Assembly: GCF_001563265.1 (NCBI RefSeq)
Contig: NZ_CP005088.1
Span: 1-64,000, forward strand
Direction of reading: 5' to 3'
DNA length: 64,000 nt
Origin: Sphingobium sp. TKS
GTDB taxonomy: Bacteria; Pseudomonadota; Alphaproteobacteria; Sphingomonadales; Sphingomonadaceae
Shown here: positions 1-7,650 of the stretch, piece by piece
Numbering within the stretch: position 1 is the first letter of the stretch
Layout: every line of letters starts with the position of its first letter
Position numbers and translations under genes: made by a program
The notes under the pieces: model-generated
Database searches by the model: none
What the model was told of the DNA's origin: nothing
The model's input: only the letters and a program-made list of their open reading frames with translations

Positions 1-1104
1 ATGAAACCCCGAATCGAGCCTGACCGTCAACGAAACCCCGAACTTCCGCTTGCCGTCAACGAAACCCCGAACGGCGCGGAGGGTCGCCCTCCCCTGTTGC
101 CGGTTCGCTATCCCGATCCCGATCTGTTCATTTGCGATGTTCTCGACGCCATCCCCAAGGATGACATGGCCTCGATGGAGCATCCGATTTTCTCGCTCGC
201 GACCAAGCCCGATCGGCGCGTGTTCCGCTACGAGCATAACGGCAACAAGCTCGAAATCGTCCCCAGCGTCAAAGGGCTGGCGACGATCCACGACAAGGAT
301 ATTCTGATCTACTGCATCTCCCAGCTCATCGGGAAGATGAACCAGGGCGAGCGGCCGAGCCGCACCTTGCACCTCACGGCGCGCGATCTGCTAGTGTGGA
401 CCAACCGGCAAACCGATGGCGACGGCTATGACCGACTGCGGAGCGCGTTCGAGCGCCTGTCGGGGACGCGGATCACCACGAACATCAAGGCCGATGGCGA
501 GGAAATCACCGAAGGGTTCGGCCTCATCAACGAATGGCGGATCGTGCGGCAAACCCGCTCCGGCCAAATGTCGGAAATCAAGGTCACGCTCTCCGATTGG
601 CTGTTCAAGATGGTCGAGGGGCGCAGTGTCCTGACGCTGCACCGCGACTATTTCCGTCTCCGCAAGCCGCTCGAACGGCGCATCTACGAGCTGGCGCGCA
701 AGCATTGCGGCGCGCAGGAAAAATGGTCGATCTCGGTCGAAACGCTACAGAAAAAGACTGGCGCGAGTAGCCATCTGCGCGTGTTCCGCTCGATGCTGCG
801 CGATCTCGTCGCGCACGATCATCTGCCCGACTATGCCGTGGAAATGAACGGCGATACGGTCACGTTCCGCAATCGCGAGGCGCTGGATACGGTCGAGGCG
901 ATCGAGGCGGAACCCGAACGGCCCTATATCGACCCCGAAGGCTTCCACGACGCCAAGAGCGTTGCGCCTGGCTATGACGTGTATGCGCTCTATGACCAAT
1001 GGGTGTCATGGTGGATCGACAGCGGACGGCCGGAACTGAAAAGCCCCCGCGCCGCCTTCATCGGCTTCTGCCGCAACAAGCACAAGACCGCCCCCTTGCG
1101 CTAG
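1..1104 (+). CDS. repA: RepA-type plasmid replication initiator
   Basis: Replication initiator of the RPA (replication initiator protein A) family of alphaproteobacterial plasmids; it should bind the plasmid origin and start replication. The protein has 367 residues. The stretch KDDMASMEHPIFSLATKPD at about residues 53-71 is the conserved opening of the domain, followed by a winged-helix-like body. The ATG is the first base of the window and lies inside an iteron array, so the true start could be further upstream or at a later ATG. Its stop codon sits in one arm of a palindrome shared with the convergent RHH gene. parA follows convergently. The family is clear; the start is not. Confidence 0.85.
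   Translation: MKPRIEPDRQRNPELPLAVNETPNGAEGRPPLLPVRYPDPDLFICDVLDAIPKDDMASMEHPIFSLATKPDRRVFRYEHNGNKLEIVPSVKGLATIHDKDILIYCISQLIGKMNQGERPSRTLHLTARDLLVWTNRQTDGDGYDRLRSAFERLSGTRITTNIKADGEEITEGFGLINEWRIVRQTRSGQMSEIKVTLSDWLFKMVEGRSVLTLHRDYFRLRKPLERRIYELARKHCGAQEKWSISVETLQKKTGASSHLRVFRSMLRDLVAHDHLPDYAVEMNGDTVTFRNREALDTVEAIEAEPERPYIDPEGFHDAKSVAPGYDVYALYDQWVSWWIDSGRPELKSPRAAFIGFCRNKHKTAPLR
3..72 (+). repeat. Iteron-like direct repeats at the repA start
   Basis: The core GAAACCCCGAA occurs at 3-13, 32-42 and 61-71, exactly 29 bp apart, and the second and third copies are preceded by CGTCAAC. The spacing and position next to a rep gene suggest initiator-binding iterons (oriV). The array overlaps the first codons of repA and probably continues upstream of the window. 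Confidence 0.6.
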
Positions 1105-1136
1105 TATAGGCGTATACAGCTATACACCTATACTAG
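1101..1136. promoter_or_regulatory. 36-bp palindrome shared by two stop codons
   Basis: CTAGTATAGG (1101-1110) pairs perfectly with CCTATACTAG (1127-1136), and an inner GTATA/TATAC pair lies between them. The TAG stop of repA and the TAG stop of the convergent RHH gene both use the outer CTAG bases. It may be a bidirectional terminator or, because the TATA-rich motif recurs near parA, a partition or operator site. There is no GC-rich stem plus T-run, so a binding site is at least as likely. Confidence 0.55.
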
Positions 1137-1420
1137 CTGGTGATGCGCCCCCTCCCCTTCTTCACGAACAGGTCGTCCAGCGCCTCGCCTAGCAGGCTTT
1201 GAACGGTCGTCCCTTCCTCGGCCGCGATAATACGAAGCTGTGTGCTGACCTCCGGGGGGAAATGCCCGCCAATCAACTTGGTCCCCTGTCGGCCGCTCGG
1301 CGGGGCCTTGCGGGACACGTCTACCGGCTCGATCGCCGGCGCTGGTGCCGGGGCCGCGTCTCCGTCCGCCTTGGCGCGGTTCAGCACCGCTTGCAGACTG
1401 TTTCCGCCCTTCGCCATCAC
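1133..1420 (-). CDS. Ribbon-helix-helix partition partner of ParA
   Basis: Small protein of 95 residues beginning MMAKGG. It has a disordered Ala/Pro-rich first half and a C-terminal half (about residues 47-90, GGHFPPEVSTQLRIIAAEEG onward) that looks like a ribbon-helix-helix DNA-binding fold. Its start overlaps the parA stop by four bases (ATGA), so the two are co-translated. By position it is the likely centromere-binding partner and autorepressor for the ParA upstream, as in ParF/ParG-like systems. An RHH antitoxin is the alternative, but there is no toxin next to it. Confidence 0.6.
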   Translation of the reverse strand: MMAKGGNSLQAVLNRAKADGDAAPAPAPAIEPVDVSRKAPPSGRQGTKLIGGHFPPEVSTQLRIIAAEEGTTVQSLLGEALDDLFVKKGRGRITS

Positions 1421-2052
1421 GCCGCCTCCGCTTCATTGTATAGGCGTATAGTTGTATACTCGTATAGCCGGTGGATTTCGTCGGCCGCTGGTCCGTGCGG
1501 CTCGAACTCCTGCACGGCCTGGCCTGCGGCTTGGGCGCGGAAAAAGGCTTTGCGGTTGCCGATCGTCACCGGGCAAACCGTCGCGCCCAGCTCCGCCACG
1601 GCCTGAATCGCATCGCCGGTTTCCTGACCTTGTGGGGGCACGAAGGTAAGGACCACGGCAAAGGCGCGGTCGAGCTGGCGCACAACGTCGAGCGTGTGCG
1701 TCATGCTCATGGTGTCGAATACGGCCGTCTTGGTCGGGATCAGGATGAAATCGGCTTGGCGCGCTGCCTCATAGGCCACGTCGCGCGCGACCGCCGCCCC
1801 GTCGATCACGACAAGATCGGTGCCGGCATCCTCGCAGGCTTTGAGCATGGCGGGCAGGCGCACCGGCTGAATCGACGCCACGGCGGGCGTGTCGAGCTGG
1901 CGCACGTCTTTCCAGAACGAGGCCGTCGCCTGCGGGTCCAGGTCGATGATCGCAGCGACCTTGCCGGCCTGCTCGGCCGCGACCGCCAGACAGGTGGCGA
2001 GCGTCGTTTTCCCGACGCCCCCTTTCTGTGAGAGAATGGCGAGAACCTTCAT
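1417..2052 (-). CDS. parA: ParA-family partition ATPase
   Basis: Walker-type ATPase of 211 residues that drives plasmid segregation together with a DNA-binding partner. The deviant Walker A KGGVGKTT is at residues 10-17, DLDPQATAS is near residue 38, and VVIDGAA gives the Walker B strand. The length fits the small ParA (ParF-like, MinD-like) class that lacks an N-terminal HTH. The RHH gene follows with a 4-bp overlap. Upstream (2067-2090) is a TATA-rich palindromic cluster, and a second lies inside the 3' end of parA just before the RHH start; both suggest autoregulation. Confidence 0.85.
   Translation of the reverse strand: MKVLAILSQKGGVGKTTLATCLAVAAEQAGKVAAIIDLDPQATASFWKDVRQLDTPAVASIQPVRLPAMLKACEDAGTDLVVIDGAAVARDVAYEAARQADFILIPTKTAVFDTMSMTHTLDVVRQLDRAFAVVLTFVPPQGQETGDAIQAVAELGATVCPVTIGNRKAFFRAQAAGQAVQEFEPHGPAADEIHRLYEYTTIRLYNEAEAA
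1437..1467. promoter_or_regulatory. TATA-rich operator-like cluster before the RHH gene
   Basis: Inside the last codons of parA, the motif TATAGGCGTATA is followed by GTTGTATACTCGTATAG. The same words occur at 1105-1131, 2067-2090 and 48708-48733. It lies 17 bp upstream of the RHH start codon, a sensible place for an RHH repressor or centromere site. Confidence 0.4.
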
Positions 2053-2066
2053 GCTACACTCCTACA

Positions 2067-2090
2067 CGTATAGTCCTATACTTGTATACG
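2067..2090. promoter_or_regulatory. parA promoter/operator cluster
   Basis: Three TATA-containing half sites (CGTATAG, CCTATAC, TTGTATACG) lie 15-38 bp upstream of the parA start. They match the words at 1101-1136 and 1437-1467. This is inferred to be the autoregulated parA promoter and possibly the centromere; binding is not shown by sequence alone. Confidence 0.45.
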
Positions 2091-2110
2091 CGGTGAACCG
2101 AGAGGGAAAG

Positions 2111-2138
2111 CCCTATCGTCGCTGAAATGACGATAGGG
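2111..2138 (-). terminator. Hairpin downstream of the SprT-like gene
   Basis: A perfect 10-bp stem, CCCTATCGTC paired with GACGATAGGG, encloses an 8-base loop between the end of the protease gene and the parA promoter. On the minus strand the stem is followed by CTTTCCCTC, a weak pyrimidine tail. A transcription terminator for the 2806-2174 gene is likely. Confidence 0.5.
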
Positions 2139-2173
2139 CGGCGCTGAATCTGAACTGACGAAAGCGCGGCGCA

Positions 2174-2806
2174 TCATTCCTCCGGCTCGGCCTCGTCATC
2201 GTCCAGCGGCTCATGCTGCATCTGGCCGTGATCCTCGATCGGGCAAAGCGGCGCTCCGGCCAGCTCCAACCATTTGCGCGCGGTCCTGACGGTATAGCCG
2301 CACGTCGCGCACTCGCATTTGAGCATCCGGGTTTTCTGCTTCTTGGGCGCGGTCGACTCTCCATCCGTATCAAGGCGGGCATGGGGGAGGGGGCCGACGC
2401 TCTCCAAGATCGGCGCGATGGCCGCAAGGAACGCCTCGCCGGGGGTGGTGGCGCGCATCGGCCCGACTAGGCCCAGCCCAAGGGCGGCCCGTTTAAACGC
2501 CTTCCCATGCCCTGCCGGGATGCCGACTGCGGCATGGACCAGCTCATGCGCGAGGATGGCCGCGATCTGCGCCGGCATGGCGTCGGGCGCGTGCGCCAGG
2601 TCGGGCCGGATGAAGATTTCAAAATGGCCGTCCGCGCTCAAGCGATTATCCCAGCACTCGCCGATCGCCTTGGCCTTCGCGCCTCTGCTGGTGAAGCCGA
2701 TCGCCACGCGCACGCGGTCGGGCAGGGGGGCGTCCAGCGCCTCGAACAGCGGAGCCATGCCCTGCGCCACCGCATTGAGCCAGCTTTCACGGGTTTGGTG
2801 GGTCAT
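2174..2806 (-). CDS. SprT-like zinc metallopeptidase
   Basis: Protein of 210 residues with the metallopeptidase signature HELVH at residues 87-91 and a likely third ligand at H100 (GHGKAF), as in SprT/Spartan-like domains. The C-terminal part has a zinc-ribbon pattern, C-x-C-x2-C, with a further Cys about 26 residues later. The ATG at 2806 is chosen because an upstream in-frame start would be TTG, and GGGAG/AAGGA lies just before this ATG. SprT-like proteins are common on sphingomonad conjugative plasmids; the substrate is unknown, and DNA-bound proteins are a guess from Spartan. It is monocistronic, with a hairpin after its stop. Confidence 0.75.
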   Translation of the reverse strand: MTHQTRESWLNAVAQGMAPLFEALDAPLPDRVRVAIGFTSRGAKAKAIGECWDNRLSADGHFEIFIRPDLAHAPDAMPAQIAAILAHELVHAAVGIPAGHGKAFKRAALGLGLVGPMRATTPGEAFLAAIAPILESVGPLPHARLDTDGESTAPKKQKTRMLKCECATCGYTVRTARKWLELAGAPLCPIEDHGQMQHEPLDDDEAEPEE

Positions 2807-3224
2807 CGTCCTTACTCCCTTCAAATCGCCTGTCCGGCGATGGCCATGCCATCGGCCGGAACACGGACGCCCAAGAACGCCGGCGGGAGAGGGGGGCAGC
2901 GGGATTCGATGGGGGTGGAGCGGCCGCAGCGCAGCGAGGCACGGCCCCGTCTAATCCCGTTGCGGGGGAGAGAAGGCCGGGACCGGCTTTCCCCCACAAG
3001 GCAGACGACGCGCCGGCGAACGCCGGCACCTTGGCTAGCGAGATCCGCTTGCGATCTCGCCCCCGCCATGTGGGTCGTCACCTTGGGCCAAGACCGCTTG
3101 CGGGCTTGGGGAGCGCAGCGAGTAGGGCCACGGTGCCGCGCAGCGGCAGGCGCAAATCCCAGCCTCCGAACGCCCAAGGCGAAGGAGCTTGAATTAATGT
3201 CTCCGTTTTGATACACCCAGCCTC
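2807..3224. other. Non-coding GC-rich stretch
   Basis: About 420 bp between the protease gene and the toxin gene. Open frames here show no recognisable protein and poor codon structure. A possible promoter, TTGAAT then GATACA with a short 15-bp spacer, lies at about 3190-3216, pointing at the toxin gene. No other structure was identified. Confidence 0.4.
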
Positions 3225-3548
3225 ATGAAGCCGGTAGAGTGGTTGGGAAGTAGCAAGGCCGATGTTCGCGCCTTCCCCGAAGATGCGCGAACAGATGCCG
3301 GTTGGCAGCTTGAGCTTGTCCAACGCGGCGACGATCCCGACGACTGGAAGCCCATGAAAACCGTGGGGCAAGGCGTTCGGGAAATTCGCATCCGGGAAGC
3401 GTCGGGCGCGTTCCGGGTGATCTATCTGGCGACGTTGGAAGACCGGGTTCTGGTGCTTCATGCGTTCCAGAAAAAGACGCAGGCAACGGCAAAGAAAGAC
3501 CTCGAACTCGCGGCGCAAAGGTTGAAACGATGGAAGGCGGAGCAATGA
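3225..3548 (+). CDS. HigB/RelE-type toxin (Gp49-like)
   Basis: Protein of 107 residues of the phage-derived Gp49/HigB branch of the RelE superfamily: an opening MKPVEWLGSSK, a central VREIRIREASGAFRVIY strand pattern and LHAFQKKTQAT near the C terminus are typical. Such toxins are ribosome-dependent mRNA endonucleases. The XRE antitoxin follows with an ATGA overlap (toxin first, antitoxin second), the usual higBA order. No strong ribosome binding site is visible before the ATG. It probably helps plasmid maintenance. Confidence 0.85.
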   Translation: MKPVEWLGSSKADVRAFPEDARTDAGWQLELVQRGDDPDDWKPMKTVGQGVREIRIREASGAFRVIYLATLEDRVLVLHAFQKKTQATAKKDLELAAQRLKRWKAEQ

Positions 3549-3826
3549 CATCGGAAATCTATGAGAACGTGTGGGACGCGCTCGCTGATACCGAGCAGGA
3601 GGCCGCGAACCTGAAACTGCGCTCGTCCTTGCTGTATGAAATCCGCAAGGTGGTGCAGGGCTGGAATGTCTCACAGGACGAAGCGGGCAAGCGGCTTGGG
3701 CTGACACGGCCCCGGACCAATGATCTGCTGCGCGGCAAGCTGGCCAAGTTCTCCCTGGATGCGCTCGTCAACATTGCAGCGTCGGCCCATCTGCACGTCG
3801 AGTTGACGCTGAAAGAAGCGGCCTGA
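3545..3826 (+). CDS. XRE-family antitoxin (HigA-like)
   Basis: Antitoxin of 93 residues with a helix-turn-helix at about residues 42-72 (VSQDEAGKRLGLTRPRTNDL). The ATG at 3545 overlaps the toxin stop, and MTSEIYENVWDAL is the usual start of this family (sometimes called XRE antitoxin with an ADTEQEA motif). It should neutralise the toxin and repress the operon. The frame is open further upstream, but the overlapping ATG is preferred. Confidence 0.85.
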   Translation: MTSEIYENVWDALADTEQEAANLKLRSSLLYEIRKVVQGWNVSQDEAGKRLGLTRPRTNDLLRGKLAKFSLDALVNIAASAHLHVELTLKEAA

Positions 3827-3838
3827 GCGACGGGCAAA

Positions 3839-4075
3839 ATGGCAGGCCATCGCCCGTTTCGCGATCTTGTGGCTGATCGCATGAAGGATTGGAGTCCAGA
3901 GCGCCGCGCCCAGTATGAGGCGCGCAAGGCGCAGTTCGAGGCCGAAATGGCGGCGACGGCCGAGCTGACCGGCCAAGCCGCGACGCGCGCGGCGATCGAG
4001 GAACTGGAAGCGGGGAAGGGGGCACGCTTCCCCAGCGTCGATGCGCTTATGACGGATTTGCATGATGGCGATTGA
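3839..4075 (+). CDS. Small antitoxin-like protein
   Basis: Protein of 78 residues, 12 bp after the antitoxin. The first part (FRDLVADRMKDWSPERRAQYE) resembles the N terminus of XRE antitoxins, and the end (AAIEELEAGKGARFPSVDAL) resembles RelB/Phd-type antitoxin tails. No toxin partner is adjacent unless the overlapping next ORF serves. The function is not established; it may be an orphan antitoxin in the plasmid stability operon. Confidence 0.45.
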   Translation: MAGHRPFRDLVADRMKDWSPERRAQYEARKAQFEAEMAATAELTGQAATRAAIEELEAGKGARFPSVDALMTDLHDGD

Positions 4076-4247
4076 TCGGCCGCGCAAAGGGGAAACGGCT
4101 GCGGAGTTTTTCAGGCGGCGTTCCAAAGGCTCCACATTGGATGGTCTTGACCGCATCTTGGCCAAGGTGCCCGATCGGCCTCCCGAACCCGGCGACGAAT
4201 TGCCCGAAGGCTGGACGCCCGATCGGCTCCGGGACAACCGGCTATGA
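4062..4247 (+). CDS. Hypothetical small protein
   Basis: Basic protein of 61 residues beginning MMAIDRPRKGETAAEFF, overlapping the end of the preceding gene by 14 bp and the start of the next by 4 bp. The tight packing argues that it is translated. It has no recognisable domain, and its Pro/Asp-rich tail looks disordered. Confidence 0.45.
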   Translation: MMAIDRPRKGETAAEFFRRRSKGSTLDGLDRILAKVPDRPPEPGDELPEGWTPDRLRDNRL

Positions 4248-4870
4248 GGGCGATTTTCATCCGCCACGGCCAAAGCACCGGCAACGCCGGCGTGCCCTGC
4301 GATGATCTCGGCGCGATCGAGCTGACGGAGCTGGGCCAGGAACAGGCGCGCGAAGTCGCGGCGAGCTGGACGCAAGCGCCCGCGCTCATCGTCACGTCGC
4401 CCTATACGCGCACCCGGCAGACGGCCGCGCCGACGATCGCGCGCTTTCCCGGCGTGCCGGTCGAAGTGTGGCCGATCGAAGAGTTCACCTATCTGCAACC
4501 GGCGCGCTGGAACGGCACGCGCAGCGCGGAGCGGATGCCGCACCTCGAACGCTATTGGAGCGCGGCCGATCCTGATTATTGCGACGGGGAAGGGGCGGAG
4601 AGCTTCGCCACCCTGCTACGGCGCTGCGAGGCCGCGCTGGCGCGGCTCGCCGCCATGCCGGCTGCATCGCTGGTCTATGTGTTCGGGCATGGGCAGTTCA
4701 TCCAGGCCGCGCGCGCGATCGTCGCTGACGCCCATCTGGACGAACGGGCCAAGATGCGGGCGTTCTGGCGCAAGGGCGAGCCGCCCGCGATCGCCAACGC
4801 GCAGCGGGTAGGATTTCATTGGGAAGGTGGCCGCTGGTCCTGTGCGCCGGCGCTGGCCGGCACGGCCTAA
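4244..4870 (+). CDS. Histidine phosphatase family protein
   Basis: Protein of 208 residues of the phosphoglycerate-mutase-like (histidine phosphatase) superfamily. The catalytic RHG is at residues 7-9 (IRHGQSTGN), a second arginine lies in SPYTRTRQTA, and the second histidine is in VFGHGQFI near residue 150. It would transfer phosphate through a phospho-histidine; the substrate cannot be told. The start overlaps the previous gene (ATGA), making it the last gene of the 3225-4870 operon. The convergent hypothetical gene overlaps it by 4 bp. Confidence 0.75.
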   Translation: MRAIFIRHGQSTGNAGVPCDDLGAIELTELGQEQAREVAASWTQAPALIVTSPYTRTRQTAAPTIARFPGVPVEVWPIEEFTYLQPARWNGTRSAERMPHLERYWSAADPDYCDGEGAESFATLLRRCEAALARLAAMPAASLVYVFGHGQFIQAARAIVADAHLDERAKMRAFWRKGEPPAIANAQRVGFHWEGGRWSCAPALAGTA

Positions 4871-5352
4871 AACTGCGCGGAAAGCCGGGGCCACAAAGCC
4901 TGAAAATCTGCTTGCAGCGTCGCCCAGCTCGCGGAGTCCAGAAACTCGCCCTGGTCGTTATCTTCAAGCCGGTGATATTGCATGACGGCCGCCTCGGCTT
5001 CGGCCTGGTGCGCCGCAAGCCATGCCTCCATCTCGCGCACGATCTCATGCTGTTCCGGCCTCAACAGCTTCGGATTGACGTAGGTTCGCACAACGAAATT
5101 CGTCGGGGTGGGGTAAAAGACGGTGTGATTCCGCATACAATATTTGTTGAAGGTCACATGGCCGCCTGAATTGTCGATCTTTGGTTCGGCCTGGAAGCGA
5201 CCGAGTAGCAGGCCGCCGGCGAACGGTATGGCGAGCGGCGATCCGTTCGCCTGCCCCCCGGTCGCGCGCACGGCCAAGGCCGGCAGGATATAGGTTGTCG
5301 CCAGTCGCCGCGCGATCGAGCGCACCGCCGCGTCATGTTGGCCCCTGTGCAT
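4867..5352 (-). CDS. Hypothetical protein
   Basis: Protein of 161 residues with no family recognised. The C-terminal half (residues 80-160) is helical and rich in Glu/Ala/Trp. The N-terminal 30 residues (MHRGQHDAAVRSIARRLATTY) lie next to the truncated Tn3 transposase, so the start or the upstream part may have been altered by the transposon. It converges on the histidine phosphatase gene. Confidence 0.4.
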   Translation of the reverse strand: MHRGQHDAAVRSIARRLATTYILPALAVRATGGQANGSPLAIPFAGGLLLGRFQAEPKIDNSGGHVTFNKYCMRNHTVFYPTPTNFVVRTYVNPKLLRPEQHEIVREMEAWLAAHQAEAEAAVMQYHRLEDNDQGEFLDSASWATLQADFQALWPRLSAQF

Positions 5353-5367
5353 TATCAGGACACGGAT

Positions 5368-6761
5368 TCACGGTAGCGGTTTGATGAGCAGCGGCATGAG
5401 GCCGTTGGCGTCGAGATCGAGGTGATCGGACCAGACATAATCGCCGGTGAGATTGATGCGATCCCAACCCAACGGCGAGAGCCGGGACAGCATAGCTGGA
5501 TCGATGGGGCTTCCTCGACGACGCATTTCGTCGACGGCGCGCCCCAGATAGCGACAGTTGAACAGGATAATCGCTGCGGTGACGAGGTTGAGCGCGGCCG
5601 CTCGGGTCTGCTGGTTCTCCAGGCCACGGTCGCGAAAACGGCCGAGCCGATGGAAGGCGACCGCCCGGGCAAGGCTGTTGCGGGCCTCGCCCTTGTTCAA
5701 CTCGGCAGTGACGGTACGGCGCAGAGCCGGATCCTCGAACCAGCGGAGCGTGAACAGCGTGCGCTCGATCCGCCCGATCTCCCGCAGCGCCGCAGCGAGG
5801 CTGTTCTGCTGGCGGTAGGCGGACAGCTTCTTCAGGATCAACGATGGCGTGACGGTGCGGTGACGGATCGCGCCAATGACACGTTCAATATCGGGCCAGT
5901 GGCTGACGATCAGGTCCCGGTTGAGCCTGTGACCGAACAGTGGCGCAAGCCTGCCATAGCGCTTCGAGGGTTCGAAAGCGTAGAGGCGCCGGTCGGACAG
6001 GCGAGGAATGCGCGGCTCGAAATCGAGCCCGAGGAGATGCATCGTCGCGAATACGATGTCGGAAACGCCGCCTCCATCGACGTGCAGCGCGGTCAGATCG
6101 GCGTTGCTGTCATGGCCGAGGAGCCCATCGAGCGCATGGATGGCTTCTCCTGCCGTGCCGGCGATCACCGTCTGGTGCAGCGGCGCGTAGCGGTCGGTGA
6201 TGGTGGTGTAGATCTTGACCACTGGGTCGCGACCATAATGGGCGTTGACCGCTCCGCCGGCTTCGCCCGGCCCGCCCAGGTAGAAGGCCTGGCCATCCGC
6301 GGAAGCCCGGTGTCCTTGCCCAAACCAGGCGGCGATCGGCTCGGCGTGGATGGCGTCGGTCAGACAGGCGAGCGCCGCCCGAAAGGTTTCCTCGCGCATG
6401 TGCCATGTCTGCATGCGCAGCAGCGCGCGGCGTGACCCTGCGCCGCATACCTCGGCCATGCGCGACAGCCCAAGATTGGTCGCTTCGGCAATCAGAGTGG
6501 CGAGGAAGGCCTGCTCATCGCCAGGCGGCAACCCGGTCGAGACGTGCCCGAAGTGCCGGGTGAAGCCGGTCCAGCGTTCGACTTGCGACAACACGTCGGT
6601 GATACGCGTGGCAGGCAGCATGTCGTAGCAGGCAAGCGTCAGGCGCCGTCCTTCGTCGTGCCTGGCATCATCGTCCTTCAGTTCCTTGGGAAATCGCAAT
6701 CGCTCGCCAGCGAACAGGGCAGCATCGCGTCCGGCCAGATTGTGGGCGACGTCGCGCAAGG
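5368..6761 (-). pseudogene. tnpA: Tn3-family transposase, C-terminal fragment
   Basis: About 464 codons of the C-terminal part of a Tn3-family TnpA (DDE-type replicative transposase). Conserved stretches include LHVDGGGVSDIVFATMHLLG, PRIPRLSDRRLYAF and NCRYLGRAVDEMRRRG. The N-terminal half is missing: the frame runs straight into IS6100-A at 6762, which cut it. No terminal inverted repeat was found just beyond the stop codon. It is a different lineage from the Tn3-type transposase at 50-56 kb. Confidence 0.85.
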
Positions 6762-7641
6762 GGCTCTGTTGCAAAAATCGTGAAGCTTGAGCATGCTTGG
6801 CGGAGATTGGACGGACGGAACGATGACGGATTTCAAGTGGCGCCATTTCCAGGGTGATGTGATCCTGTGGGCGGTGCGCTGGTATTGTCGCTATCCGATC
6901 AGCTATCGCGACCTTGAGGAAATGCTGGCGGAACGCGGCATTTCGGTCGACCATACGACGATCTATCGCTGGGTCCAGTGCTACGCCCCGGAGATGGAGA
7001 AGCGGCTGCGCTGGTTCTGGCGGCGTGGCTTTGATCCGAGCTGGCGCCTGGATGAAACCTACGTCAAGGTGCGGGGCAAGTGGACCTACCTGTACCGGGC
7101 AGTCGACAAGCGGGGCGACACGATCGATTTCTACCTGTCGCCGACCCGCAGCGCCAAGGCAGCGAAGCGGTTCCTGGGCAAGGCCCTGCGAGGCCTGAAG
7201 CACTGGGAAAAGCCTGCCACGCTCAATACCGACAAAGCGCCGAGCTATGGTGCAGCGATCACCGAATTGAAGCGCGAAGGAAAGCTGGACCGGGAGACGG
7301 CCCACCGGCAGGTGAAGTATCTCAATAACGTGATCGAGGCCGATCACGGAAAGCTCAAGATACTGATCAAGCCGGTGCGCGGTTTCAAATCGATCCCCAC
7401 GGCCTATGCCACGATCAAGGGATTCGAAGTCATGCGAGCCCTGCGCAAAGGACAGGCTCGCCCCTGGTGCCTGCAGCCCGGCATCAGGGGCGAGGTGCGC
7501 CTTGTGGAGAGAGCTTTTGGCATTGGGCCCTCGGCGCTGACGGAGGCCATGGGCATGCTCAACCACCATTTCGCAGCAGCCGCCTGATCGGCGCAGAGCG
7601 ACAGCCTACCTCTGACTGCCGCCAATCTTTGCAACAGAGCC
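6762..7641 (+). mobile_element. IS6100 copy A (IS6 family)
   Basis: 880-bp element bounded by GGCTCTGTTGCAAA (6762-6775) and its complement (7628-7641). The flanking 8-mers are GCGCAAGG and TGTTCGCC, so there is no target duplication: this copy is a recombination junction rather than a simple insertion. On its left it cuts a Tn3 transposase; on its right it stops 9 bp before the E1-beta start codon. Confidence 0.97.
6793..7587 (+). CDS. tnpA: IS6100 transposase
   Basis: IS6-family DDE transposase of 264 residues. The catalytic acidic residues lie in LDETYVK, NTDKAPSY and VIEADHGK. IS6-family enzymes move by replicative transposition and form cointegrates between replicons, which fits the mosaic seen here. 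The start at MLGGDWTDG matches the usual length of IS6100 Tnp; a later ATG (MTDFKWRH) would give 254 residues. The other five copies in the window appear to encode an identical protein. Confidence 0.95.
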   Translation: MLGGDWTDGTMTDFKWRHFQGDVILWAVRWYCRYPISYRDLEEMLAERGISVDHTTIYRWVQCYAPEMEKRLRWFWRRGFDPSWRLDETYVKVRGKWTYLYRAVDKRGDTIDFYLSPTRSAKAAKRFLGKALRGLKHWEKPATLNTDKAPSYGAAITELKREGKLDRETAHRQVKYLNNVIEADHGKLKILIKPVRGFKSIPTAYATIKGFEVMRALRKGQARPWCLQPGIRGEVRLVERAFGIGPSALTEAMGMLNHHFAAAA

Positions 7642-7650
7642 TGTTCGCCA

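Noticed and set aside
2821..3216. A 131-codon gene upstream of the toxin
   Set aside because: Arg/Pro/Ser-rich translation without a motif or ribosome binding site; treated as non-coding.
5368..7569. A 733-codon minus-strand frame spanning the Tn3 fragment and IS6100-A
   Set aside because: The part over IS6100 is the antisense of the transposase. The Tn3 homology stops at 6761, so only the left part is a real gene remnant.
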